The notes under the pieces are model-generated. The model made no database searches, was not told where the DNA came from, and was given only the letters and a program-made list of their open reading frames with translations. A DNA stretch of 64,000 nucleotides, from assembly GCA_016703785.1 (NCBI GenBank), contig JADJBM010000010.1, positions 124,001-188,000 of the forward strand, read 5' to 3'. Origin of the DNA: Betaproteobacteria bacterium. GTDB lineage: Bacteria > Pseudomonadota > Gammaproteobacteria > Burkholderiales > Rhodocyclaceae. Below, piece by piece: positions 8,115-17,724 of this stretch (position 1 is the stretch's first letter; every line of letters starts with the position of its first letter). The translations under genes were made by a program, and so were the position numbers.

Positions 8115-8606
8115 TCAGGCGACTTCGGCCTTCAGGATCACCACGTCATCGACCGGCACATCCTGGTGGAAGCCCTTGCTACCGGTCTTCACGCCCTCGA
8201 TCTTATCCACGACGTCCATGCCTTCGACCACCTTGCCGAAGACGCAGTAGCCCCAGCCCTGGCCGCTCGGTGCAGTATGGTCGAGGAAGGTGTTGTCCTT
8301 GGCGTTGATGAAGAACTGCGCGGTGGCCGAATGCGGATCGCCGGTGCGCGCCATGGCAATGGTGTAATGGTCGTTCTTCAGGCCATTAGCGGCTTCGTTC
8401 TGGATTGGCGCATTGGCCGGCTTCTGGCCCATGCCCGGTTCGAAGCCGCCGCCCTGGATCATGAAGCCCTTGATGACGCGATGGAAGATCGTGTTGTCGT
8501 AATGGCCGGCCTCGACGTAGGCGAGGAAATTCTTCACTGTCTCTGGAGCCTTTGCGACATCCAGATCGAGGACGATGGTGCCGAAAGTGGTTTGCAGCTT
8601 GACCAT
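8115..8606 (-). CDS. ppiB: cytoplasmic peptidyl-prolyl cis-trans isomerase B (cyclophilin)
   Basis: A 163-residue single-domain cyclophilin that speeds proline isomerisation during folding. Hallmarks are FHRVIKGFMIQGGG, with the active-site Arg, and the SATAQFFIN segment. There is no signal peptide, so it should be cytoplasmic, unlike its neighbour ppiA, from which it is separated by 12 bases. The two copies are similar along their length and probably arose by duplication. It belongs to the same minus-strand operon as lpxH. Confidence 0.92.
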   Translation of the reverse strand: MVKLQTTFGTIVLDLDVAKAPETVKNFLAYVEAGHYDNTIFHRVIKGFMIQGGGFEPGMGQKPANAPIQNEAANGLKNDHYTIAMARTGDPHSATAQFFINAKDNTFLDHTAPSGQGWGYCVFGKVVEGMDVVDKIEGVKTGSKGFHQDVPVDDVVILKAEVA

Positions 8607-8618
8607 GGTGTCTCCTGT

Positions 8619-9188
8619 TTACTTGCTTGATTTGGGTTCGACCAGCCTGGCGGATTCGACCACCACCGGCTCGACGGGAACATTCTGATGGAAACCGGCA
8701 TTGCCGGTCTTTACCTTGGCGATTTTCTGCACGACATCCATTCCCTGGGTGACCTTGCCGAATACTGCGTAGCCCCAGCCGTCGCGCGAGGGGTAATCGA
8801 GTGGCCGGTTGTCGACGAGATTGATGAAGAATTGCGCCGAGGCGGAATGCGGATCCTGCGTGCGCGCCATGGCGAGCGTGCCTGCCGTGTTCTTCAGTCC
8901 GTTCTTCGCCTCGTTCTCGATCGGCGCACGCGTCGGCTTCTGTTTCATGCCCTGCTCGAAGCCGCCGCCCTGGACCATGAAGCCGTCCACGACGCGGTGG
9001 AAAATCGTGCCGTTGTAGAACCCGTCCTTTACGTATTGCAGAAAGTTCTCGACAGTCTTTGGCGCCTTGTCGACATACAGTTCGATGACGATGAGCCCCT
9101 GGTTCGTCTTCATCTCGACGAGCGGGTTGGCGGCGATGACAGACAGACTCATGAGCAGGCCGGCGGCCAGCGTGAATAGCTTCTTCAT
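8619..9188 (-). CDS. ppiA: periplasmic peptidyl-prolyl cis-trans isomerase A (cyclophilin)
   Basis: A 189-residue cyclophilin with an N-terminal Sec signal peptide (MKKLFTLAAGLLMSLSVIAA, cleavage after AxA near residue 20), so it should work in the periplasm. The core carries FHRVVDGFMVQGGG and SASAQFFINLVD. It lies between the L,D-transpeptidase gene (32 bases away) and ppiB (12 bases away). The start is the ATG ahead of the signal peptide. Confidence 0.92.
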   Translation of the reverse strand: MKKLFTLAAGLLMSLSVIAANPLVEMKTNQGLIVIELYVDKAPKTVENFLQYVKDGFYNGTIFHRVVDGFMVQGGGFEQGMKQKPTRAPIENEAKNGLKNTAGTLAMARTQDPHSASAQFFINLVDNRPLDYPSRDGWGYAVFGKVTQGMDVVQKIAKVKTGNAGFHQNVPVEPVVVESARLVEPKSSK

Positions 9189-9220
9189 TGCAGGATTCCC
9201 GTAAAAAAGAGAATGCGGGC

Positions 9221-10417
9221 TTACGCGCCGCCTTCGTAGACTATCTTCCAGGCACCGTCTTCCTTCATCCAGTACTGGCGCTTCTTCATAACGTTGCTGA
9301 GATTGCTGCTCCGGTAGTCCTGGTCGAACGTGACGACAATCATTTCGTCCTTGCCAGGGTTGCGGAACATGCTGATATTAGCTGCGCCGACCTTGATCCA
9401 CTGCTTTACCGCGTTGATCTGGCGCTTCTGTGTCGACCATTGCTCGAAATTTTGATTGCCGGCCTGGAAGCGCTTCGAGTAGTGGCCCAGATACCGCTCT
9501 GTATCGAGACTTTCCCAATCGCTGCGCCATTCCTCTATGCTCCGCGAGAGCGCTGTGCGTTCGGCCTGCCAGTCGTCGAGTGAGAGCCACTCGATGCTAT
9601 TGGAGATGATCACTGGGGTGGTGCCGACCTGCAGGTTCTTCGCCAGAGCATCGAGATCCTGATTGGCCAGCACGACGCAGCCGTCGGAAGCCTTGGGTGG
9701 GCGTGAAAAGGTGTCGGAGGGGGTGCCGTGCAACCAGATGCCATGCCCGTTGCGGCCCTGACGCTTGTCCCACTCGTTCGGATAGCTGATGGGGAAAGCG
9801 CCGCTGCCATAGAAGTCGGTCAGTTTCTGCCGCGGCAGGCTGGCTGTGACGTGATAGACGCCGATGGGAGTCTTTTTGTCACCCTCGCGTACTTTGTCGG
9901 TGCCGGCCTTGCCGTGCGAAATGTAGTAGTCGGCGACGAAGCGCGGTCGCCCCTCGACATTGCGGTAGAGATAGAGGCGGGCCTTTTGCGTATCGACGAC
10001 CACGGCATACTTCTGCTCAGGGTGCATTTGCAACAGATAGCGCGGCACATAGTCTGTCGGCGGCTTGTCGCGATAGGCCTTCAGGCGGGCGATGGCTTCC
10101 TCGCGAAGGTCGGCGAGTTTGCCGTGCGGCGCGTTGGTGGCGTTTCCGAGCGTGACGAGCGGGCGCGAACGGGCCAGCAGCAGGTCGCCCTTGATGAGGT
10201 GGCCGAGGCGGAAATTGGGATAGAGATTGAGAAGTTTCTCCATCTGACCAAATGCCGCATCAAGATGGTTCTGCTCGATGTGCGCGAAGACCTGGGCCAG
10301 CATCGGCTCTGGGCCGGAATCGGAGTAGGTCGTTTCAGTAGAGGCGGAGACAGATGTGCCGGCGACGACCATGCACAGCGTCGCGACGAGATGTCGAATG
10401 CATGTGCTGCTGCCCAT
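9221..10417 (-). CDS. L,D-transpeptidase (YkuD) with C-terminal NTF2-like domain, exported
   Basis: A 398-residue exported protein. The start at 10417 gives a signal peptide (hydrophobic LVATLCMVVAGTSVSA) and overlaps the stop of the upstream gene as TGATG; a longer in-frame start exists but is less likely. The YkuD catalytic domain, about residues 137-265, holds HGIWLHG and the SDGCV active-site motif (Cys247). These enzymes cross-link peptidoglycan or attach or release lipoprotein; the layout resembles the YafK/ErfK group. The last about 100 residues (LGHYSKRFQAGN onward, ending with DGAWKIVYEGG) look like an NTF2/SnoaL-type fold. The upstream gene product has a similar tail. Exact substrate unknown. 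Confidence 0.85.
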   Translation of the reverse strand: MGSSTCIRHLVATLCMVVAGTSVSASTETTYSDSGPEPMLAQVFAHIEQNHLDAAFGQMEKLLNLYPNFRLGHLIKGDLLLARSRPLVTLGNATNAPHGKLADLREEAIARLKAYRDKPPTDYVPRYLLQMHPEQKYAVVVDTQKARLYLYRNVEGRPRFVADYYISHGKAGTDKVREGDKKTPIGVYHVTASLPRQKLTDFYGSGAFPISYPNEWDKRQGRNGHGIWLHGTPSDTFSRPPKASDGCVVLANQDLDALAKNLQVGTTPVIISNSIEWLSLDDWQAERTALSRSIEEWRSDWESLDTERYLGHYSKRFQAGNQNFEQWSTQKRQINAVKQWIKVGAANISMFRNPGKDEMIVVTFDQDYRSSNLSNVMKKRQYWMKEDGAWKIVYEGGA

Positions 10418-11481
10418 CAGTTGGAAACCTGCTCCTGTTGGATCAGCCATCTTCCATCACGCCGGACTAGGGCCATGGCCTTCGTGGCGGAGGACTTGTA
10501 TTTCCCGGACCGGTAGTGCTGCCGGAACTTGGCGGTTGCCTGATCGCCCTCAACCGATATCTGCATTTTCTCGATGCTGATCTGGATCGGATCGGGTTTG
10601 TCGATGCGGCGTGCGCGCTCTGCTTCCCAGGCACTTCGCGATTCGCCACCGGGGGTCCGAAAATCGCTTGCGTAGGCGGCGAGATAGGCCTTGACGTTCT
10701 TTCCCGACCAGGCGGCAGCCCAGTCGCGGATCGCTTTTTCCACCTCAGCGTTGCCGCCAACAGTCGGTTTGGCCTCGACCGCCGGAGCCGGCTTCGGCTC
10801 GGACGGCTGGAGCGCGGGCGCCTGTTCAGGCTTGACGGCGGGTGTTGGCTCCGACTTGGCGACCGGTGTGCTTTCCGCCTTCGCGACTGGGGGCGTGGGC
10901 GCTTGCACTTTCCCCGGCGTGCTGCGCGGAGCCATCGTCGCCGGACGGGTAGAAACGGTCATCAGGTCGCGTATCAGGGCTAGCTTGGACTGGGCGCTGG
11001 CATTGGATGAGTCGATCTGCAGGGCCTTGTCATAGGCCTGACTGGCCATCCGGGCGTATATGTCGCCGAGATTCTCGTGAGCCGTAGCGTAGGACGGGTG
11101 GGTTCGGATGGCCATCTCGAGCGCGTTCTTGGCCTTTTCGAACTGTCGCTGCTGGGCGTAGAGGACCGCAAGATTATTGTAGGGCTCCGGCAGTTCCGGA
11201 AAATCCTCTGTCAGCTTGGTGAAGATCGCGATAGCGTCATTGGGACGGTTCATTTCCGTCAGGATGAGCCCCTTCAGGAATCGCGCCTGGGCGTCCTTAG
11301 GCTTGGCGGCCAGTGCTTGGTCGGTTTTTTCCAGCGCCGGCCCGAGTTGGCCCTGTTTCAGGAGGCGATTGGCATCCTGCAGGGCATCCGCGCGCGCCGA
11401 TGCGGGAGCCAGGGTGAGAAGCCCCGTGCACAGCAGAACGGCAAGGGCGTGCGGAAGAGTGGAAAAGCGGCGTGGGGTCAT
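10417..11481 (-). CDS. exported TPR protein with C-terminal NTF2-like domain
   Basis: A 354-residue protein. A signal peptide (LAVLLCTGLLTLAPASARA) is followed by about four TPR-like helical repeats (residues ~35-155; DAQARFLKGLIL, PEPYNNLAVLY and ATAHENLGDIY are typical). A linker rich in Pro, Ala, Glu and Lys (~175-245) follows. The tail (IRDWAAAWSGKNVKAYLAAY ...) resembles an NTF2-like domain. The ATG at 11481 puts the signal peptide at the N-terminus; ATGs further upstream also exist. The stop is fused to the start of the L,D-transpeptidase gene, whose product ends in a similar domain, so the two probably work together at the cell wall. Function not known. Confidence 0.8.
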   Translation of the reverse strand: MTPRRFSTLPHALAVLLCTGLLTLAPASARADALQDANRLLKQGQLGPALEKTDQALAAKPKDAQARFLKGLILTEMNRPNDAIAIFTKLTEDFPELPEPYNNLAVLYAQQRQFEKAKNALEMAIRTHPSYATAHENLGDIYARMASQAYDKALQIDSSNASAQSKLALIRDLMTVSTRPATMAPRSTPGKVQAPTPPVAKAESTPVAKSEPTPAVKPEQAPALQPSEPKPAPAVEAKPTVGGNAEVEKAIRDWAAAWSGKNVKAYLAAYASDFRTPGGESRSAWEAERARRIDKPDPIQISIEKMQISVEGDQATAKFRQHYRSGKYKSSATKAMALVRRDGRWLIQQEQVSN

Positions 11482-11522
11482 TATGTTATACTTTTCAGGC
11501 ATAGGCGTTTGAATAGTCTGGC

Positions 11523-11552
11523 ATTCTAACAAGAACGGCGCCGTATCAACAA
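11523..11552 (-). promoter_or_regulatory. possible promoter of the TPR / L,D-transpeptidase / cyclophilin / lpxH operon
   Basis: On the minus strand TAGAAT (complement of 11523-11528) is preceded by TTGTTG at an 18-base spacing, or TTGATA at 15. The predicted start is about 35 bases before the chosen ATG. The intergenic region (11482-11602) is shared with divergent cysS, for which I see no convincing boxes. Confidence 0.4.
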
Positions 11553-11602
11553 TAATCGCCGTTTTCCAGTCGATCCGTCGTTTTCAGGACGTTCCGTCCC
11601 CG

Positions 11603-12988
11603 ATGCTGAAAATCCACAATACCTTGTTACGAGACAAGCAGGTGTTTGCCCCGATCGAGCCTGGTCTCGTGCGCATGTATGTCTGCGGCATGACTGTGTA
11701 CGACTATTGCCATCTCGGCCATGCTCGTGTGCTGGTCGTATTCGATCTGGTGGCGCGATGGCTGCGGGCTTCCGGCTACAGGGTCGTCTATGTGCGCAAT
11801 ATCACCGACATTGACGACAAGATCATCAAGCGCGCCGGTGACAATGGCGAGTCCATTCAGGCGCTGACCGACCGCTACATCGAGGCCATGCACCAGGATG
11901 CCGAGGCGCTGGGCGTGCAGGCGCCCGACCATGAGCCGCGTGCGACACAGCATGTGCCGGCCATGCTTCGGCTGATCGGTGCGCTGGAGAAGAACGGCTA
12001 TGCCTACGTCACCGCCAACCGAGACGTCTGCTATAGCGTGCGCAAGTTCGAAGGCTACGGTCGGCTCTCCGGAAAATCGTTGGAGGATCTGCGGGCGGGC
12101 GAGCGTGTCGATGTAATGGAAGGAAAGCACGACCCGCTCGACTTCGTACTCTGGAAACACGCCAGGACGGACGAACCAGAAGAGGCGAAATGGGCTTCTC
12201 CCTGGGGCAGTGGCCGGCCTGGCTGGCACATCGAGTGTTCGGCCATGAGTTCCGTATTGCTCGGGCCGCATTTCGACATCCATGGCGGCGGCCAGGATTT
12301 GCAGTTCCCGCATCACGAGAACGAAATCGCGCAGAGTGAGGGCGCGCACGGCTGCCGCTTCGTGAACTACTGGATGCACAATGGTTTCGTGCGGGTGGAC
12401 GACGAGAAAATGTCGAAATCGCTCGGTAACTTCTTTACCATTCGCGAAGTGTTGAAGCAATACGATGCTGAAGTCGTGCGATTCTTCATCCTGCGCGCTC
12501 ATTACCGCAGCCCGCTCAACTATTCCGACGTTCACCTCGATGATGCGCGCGTCGCGCTTACGCGGCTCTATACGGCCCTCAAGGGGGTGACCCCGGAATC
12601 GGCAGAGATTAACTGGAGCGTTCCGTTAGCGGCGAAGTTCCGCGAGGCGATGGACGACGACTTCAATACCCCCGAGGCGATCGCCGCCTTGTTCGAACTA
12701 GCCAATGAGGTGAATCGCACGCAGTCCTCGCGGGCGGGGGGCCAGCTCAAAGCCCTGGCCGGGATTCTCGGCCTGTTGCAGCGCGACCCAGTTGCGTTCC
12801 TGCAGGCGGTGCCGGGCAGAGAGGGGGCGTTCGATCCGGCGGCGATCGAGGCGCACATCCTGGCGAGAAATGCCGCGAAGAAGCTGAAGGACTTTGCCGA
12901 AGCTGACCGCATCCGCGCGGAACTACAGGCGGGCGGGATCATCCTAGAAGACAAGCCGGGCGGCGCCACGGAATGGCGCCGTGCCTGA
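11603..12988 (+). CDS. cysS: cysteinyl-tRNA synthetase
   Basis: CysS (461 aa) charges tRNA-Cys. It is a class I synthetase: Cys28 (a zinc ligand, in YVCGMTVYD) precedes the HIGH-type motif CHLGH (residues 36-40), and EKMSKSLGN supplies the KMSKS loop near residue 270. The GWHIECSAM segment provides further zinc ligands, and the C-terminal helical anticodon-binding part follows. The start at 11603 gives the standard MLKIHNTL opening. It is transcribed away from the TPR operon and faces the substrate-binding protein gene. Confidence 0.97.
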   Translation: MLKIHNTLLRDKQVFAPIEPGLVRMYVCGMTVYDYCHLGHARVLVVFDLVARWLRASGYRVVYVRNITDIDDKIIKRAGDNGESIQALTDRYIEAMHQDAEALGVQAPDHEPRATQHVPAMLRLIGALEKNGYAYVTANRDVCYSVRKFEGYGRLSGKSLEDLRAGERVDVMEGKHDPLDFVLWKHARTDEPEEAKWASPWGSGRPGWHIECSAMSSVLLGPHFDIHGGGQDLQFPHHENEIAQSEGAHGCRFVNYWMHNGFVRVDDEKMSKSLGNFFTIREVLKQYDAEVVRFFILRAHYRSPLNYSDVHLDDARVALTRLYTALKGVTPESAEINWSVPLAAKFREAMDDDFNTPEAIAALFELANEVNRTQSSRAGGQLKALAGILGLLQRDPVAFLQAVPGREGAFDPAAIEAHILARNAAKKLKDFAEADRIRAELQAGGIILEDKPGGATEWRRA

Positions 12989-13009
12989 GGGCGAGGCTCG
13001 CCTCCTCGC

Positions 13010-13045
13010 GCGGGGAATATTCCGGGGTAGCACCCCGATTCCCGC
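13010..13045. terminator. inverted repeat in the cysS / substrate-binding-protein convergent junction
   Basis: GCGGGGAAT pairs imperfectly with ATTCCCGC around an inner CGGGGT/ACCCCG-type stem. It lies between the cysS stop (12988) and the stop of the facing gene (13048). A bidirectional terminator is plausible, but there is no T-tract on either side, so a Rho-independent role is uncertain. Confidence 0.4.
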
Positions 13046-13047
13046 TC

Positions 13048-14190
13048 TCAGTGCAGGAACTCGCCGCTTTTGCTGATGATTGAAAGGTCGACGAAGTTCG
13101 AACCGATGCGCTTGCCGCCCGAGTAGTCGACAACGAATCCGCCCAGATCGTAGTTGCTCATCGTTTCGAGGCTGGCGATCAGTTTCCCCCGTGTCAAGTC
13201 CTTGCCGGCGCGTCGCAGCGCCTCGACAAACACTTTTGCCGAGATATAGCCTTCTAGGCTGTTGTAGGTCACGTCCTTGCTGTCGACCTTCTTCGCCGCG
13301 GCGATGAACTCCCTGGAGACCGGGTAACTGCTACGGAAGGGCGAGGGCACCACTTGTGCGATGACGATTCCATGGGCATCGTTGCCGATATCCGCGATCA
13401 GGGCCTTTGCGCTAAGGACGGAGACGCCGAAGAATTGCGGCCGTTCGCCAGTCTTGAGGTAAGCGCGGATGAACGCCGTGGAGGCCTTGCCGGCCGTGAT
13501 CATGATGATGGCGCCGGGGCGGGTTTTGGCTATTTGCTCCGTCGTCGAGGACAGCGCATCCAGCTTGCCCATGTCGATGGGAGCCTCGATGACCGGTTTG
13601 ATCTTGTATTTCGCAAACGCGCCTTGGGCCGACTTCAGTCCGGCTTTGCCGAAGGGATCGTCCTGGTAGACGACGGCGATGGAGCCGACCCCCGTCGTCG
13701 TGAGTTGCTCCACCATCTTCCCAGTCTCCGCTCCGTAGCTGGCGCGGGTGTGGAATATAAGATTCAGTTTCGGGTCGCGCAGTCCGTCCGAACCCGACAG
13801 AACGCCAATGACGGGAATGCGGTGCTGGGTGATTTGAGGTATTGAAGCGGCGGTGGCGCCTGTCCCGATATAGCCAAAGAGCGCGAATACCTTGTCCTCT
13901 TCGAGCAGCTTCTTGGTGTTCTCGGCCGCCAGCTTGGGGTCGAATTTATCATCGTAGGACACCAGCTTGATCCTGCGCCCGGCGATGCCTCCCTTGACAT
14001 TGATCTCGTCGAAGTATAGCTGCGCACCGGCGCGATACTGCAATGCGGGATCGGCCACGGGACCGGTGAATACGCCGGTTTGACCAATCACGATGCGATC
14101 GGCCGTGACCCCGGTTTCAGCCCCGGCCCCCGCAACGCCGAACAGGCAGAATGAAACAAGAGCGAATAATCGCCTGCAAGTCTTTTCCAT
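13048..14190 (-). CDS. periplasmic amino-acid-type ABC transporter substrate-binding protein (LivK-like)
   Basis: A 380-residue type I periplasmic binding protein. It has a signal peptide (LFALVSFCLFGVAGAGA) and the opening DRIVIGQTGVFTGPVAD, followed by YFDEINVKGGIAGRRIKLV, the usual LivK/urea-type start. The start at 14190 has a strong ribosome-binding site (GGAGGA, six bases upstream). No permease or ATPase gene is nearby, so it is an orphan; its partner must lie elsewhere, or it acts in sensing. The ligand cannot be told from sequence; branched-chain amino acids, amides or aromatic acids are all possible. Confidence 0.85.
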   Translation of the reverse strand: MEKTCRRLFALVSFCLFGVAGAGAETGVTADRIVIGQTGVFTGPVADPALQYRAGAQLYFDEINVKGGIAGRRIKLVSYDDKFDPKLAAENTKKLLEEDKVFALFGYIGTGATAASIPQITQHRIPVIGVLSGSDGLRDPKLNLIFHTRASYGAETGKMVEQLTTTGVGSIAVVYQDDPFGKAGLKSAQGAFAKYKIKPVIEAPIDMGKLDALSSTTEQIAKTRPGAIIMITAGKASTAFIRAYLKTGERPQFFGVSVLSAKALIADIGNDAHGIVIAQVVPSPFRSSYPVSREFIAAAKKVDSKDVTYNSLEGYISAKVFVEALRRAGKDLTRGKLIASLETMSNYDLGGFVVDYSGGKRIGSNFVDLSIISKSGEFLH

Positions 14191-14494
14191 AACCGTCCTC
14201 CATGAATTTTATTCTTTGCCGGTGAGCGCTCGGCCGGTGCGTTCGATCTTTCCCATACCTGCAGCCAGTTAGACAAATACGATTTGTGTATCGGAATAAC
14301 TGACGTACAGCACTGTGCCTTGACTTTAAATGACACAGAACTAAAAGATGAACTGTAATTATTGTAATATTAGGTGGGATTATATACCCACCCTGCTTGC
14401 AGGGCGCAAGCAGTCGATCCACCTGAAAAAGTGCGTACCAAGTCAAAGGGTTGGCAAGAGCCAGCCCCCTGGCGTGGCGGACTCGACAGCCGGC
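14191..14494 (-). promoter_or_regulatory. 304-base AT-rich leader with operator-like palindrome and stacked hairpins
   Basis: No gene is visible here. The region precedes the substrate-binding-protein gene and follows dnaJ, both on the minus strand. It contains a perfect palindrome ACAAAT-ACG-ATTTGT (14273-14287), a candidate operator. Two adjacent hairpins follow: GGTGGG/CCCACC (14373-14392) and CTGCTTGC/GCAAGCAG (14393-14413). AGGTGGGAT (14372-14380) could instead pair with ATCCACCT (14416-14423), so two exclusive folds are possible. A TATAAT-like box lies in the first hairpin loop on the minus strand. These may end dnaJ transcription, start the next gene, or both. Confidence 0.45.
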
Positions 14495-15616
14495 CTAGCT
14501 GCCGAAGAAATCCTTGACCCGATCCATCCAGGACTTGGCGCGGGGGTTATGGCGGGAGCCGTCCGTGAGGTTGATGGCTTCCAATTCGCGCAACAGTTCC
14601 TTCTGGCGCTCGGTGAGTTTGACGGGTGTTTCAACCACGACATGGCACAAGAGGTCGCCATGGCCATGGCTGCGCACGCCCTTGATGCCCTTGCCCCGCA
14701 GGCGGAAGACCTTGCCGCTCTGGGTTTCGGCGGGAATTTTGATCTTGGCCATCCCGTCAAGGGTTGGAATCTCGATTTCGCCGCCTAGCGCGGCGATGGT
14801 GAAACTCACCGGCATTTCACAATGCAGGTCGTCGTGGTCGCGCTGGAAAACCTGATGCGGTTTGATGTGGATCTGCACATACAGATCGCCTGCCGGCCCC
14901 CCGCCTACGCCGTGCTCGCCCTCGCCCGAGAGACGGATGCGATCGCCCTCATCGACGCCTGCCGGAATTTTTACGGAAAGCGTCTTGTGCTGCTTGACGC
15001 GTCCGGCGCCATGGCAGGTTTGGCAGGGATCAGCCACGAAGCGTCCGCTGCCGTGGCATTTCGGGCAGGTTTGCTGGATGGAGAAGAAGCCCTGCTGCAT
15101 GCGCACCTGTCCATGACCGTGGCAGGTCGGGCAGGTCGTTGGCGAGGTGCCCTTTTTCGCGCCGTTGCCGCCGCAGGATTCACATTGCTCCATGGTCGGG
15201 ATGCGGATGCGCGTCTCCGAGCCGCGCGCAGCATCCTCCAGCGATATTTCCAGGTTGTAGCGCAGGTCGGCGCCGCGATAGACGCCGCTGCGTCCGCCGC
15301 TGCGCCCTCCGCCGAAGATATCTCCGAAGATGTCGCCGAACGCATCTGCAAAGCCGCCGGGGCCACCGGGACCGAAGCCGCCCGCTTGAGGGTCGACGCC
15401 GGCGTGGCCGTACTGGTCGTAGGCCGCGCGCTTCTGCGCATCCGACAAAATCTCGTAGGCTTCCTTGGCCTCCTTGAAATGCTCCTCGGCCTTCGGATTG
15501 TCCGGATTGCGGTCCGGATGGTACTTCATGGCCAGCTTGCGGTAGGCCTTCTTGATTTCTGCCTCGGAAGCGTCGCGATTGAGTCCGAGAACTTCGTAAA
15601 AGTCTTTTTTTGCCAT
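14495..15616 (-). CDS. dnaJ: co-chaperone DnaJ
   Basis: DnaJ (373 aa) delivers unfolded clients to DnaK and stimulates its ATPase. The J domain carries HPD at residues 33-35. A Gly/Phe-rich region is followed by the zinc-binding domain with four CxxCxGxG repeats (CESCGGNG, CPTCHGHG, CPKCHGSG, CQTCHGAG) and the two client-binding beta domains. It is the third gene of grpE-dnaK-dnaJ. It is separated from dnaK by 102 bases that hold a large hairpin, which may tune its level relative to DnaK. Confidence 0.97.
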   Translation of the reverse strand: MAKKDFYEVLGLNRDASEAEIKKAYRKLAMKYHPDRNPDNPKAEEHFKEAKEAYEILSDAQKRAAYDQYGHAGVDPQAGGFGPGGPGGFADAFGDIFGDIFGGGRSGGRSGVYRGADLRYNLEISLEDAARGSETRIRIPTMEQCESCGGNGAKKGTSPTTCPTCHGHGQVRMQQGFFSIQQTCPKCHGSGRFVADPCQTCHGAGRVKQHKTLSVKIPAGVDEGDRIRLSGEGEHGVGGGPAGDLYVQIHIKPHQVFQRDHDDLHCEMPVSFTIAALGGEIEIPTLDGMAKIKIPAETQSGKVFRLRGKGIKGVRSHGHGDLLCHVVVETPVKLTERQKELLRELEAINLTDGSRHNPRAKSWMDRVKDFFGS

Positions 15617-15648
15617 GTCTGCTTACCGGACGGGCGTTCGTGTGCAAT

Positions 15649-15690
15649 GGCCGGGTTCAGCGCCGCTTAAGCGGCGTCTTGAACCCGGCC
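15649..15690 (-). other. large intercistronic hairpin between dnaK and dnaJ
   Basis: GGCCGGGTTCA (15649-15659) pairs perfectly with TGAACCCGGCC (15680-15690). Inside it lies a 16-base perfect palindrome (15661-15676, CGCCGCTT/AAGCGGCG). Only four bases are unpaired between the stems. There is no T-tract, so it is more likely an RNA processing, stability or partial-termination element than a full terminator. Confidence 0.75.
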
Positions 15691-15718
15691 AAGTCAGGAC
15701 GGCGCGGAAAGATGCGCC

Positions 15719-17650
<1,932 letters not shown>

Positions 17651-17696
17651 GATGATTCCTTGAATGCGTTGAGTTGCGTAGTTAACCTTGTGTTCG

Positions 17697-17724
17697 ATAT
17701 GGGGTTTCGGGCGGCTTTTTCAAG
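17697..17724 (-). promoter_or_regulatory. dnaK: sigma-32 heat-shock promoter of dnaK
   Basis: On the minus strand CTTGAA (complement of 17719-17724), a 14-base spacer, then CCCCATAT (complement of 17697-17704). Both boxes match the sigma-32 consensus CTTGAA/CCCCATNT with correct spacing. The TGA stop of grpE lies inside the -35 box. The predicted start, near 17690, gives a leader of about 40 bases for dnaK. Confidence 0.8.
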
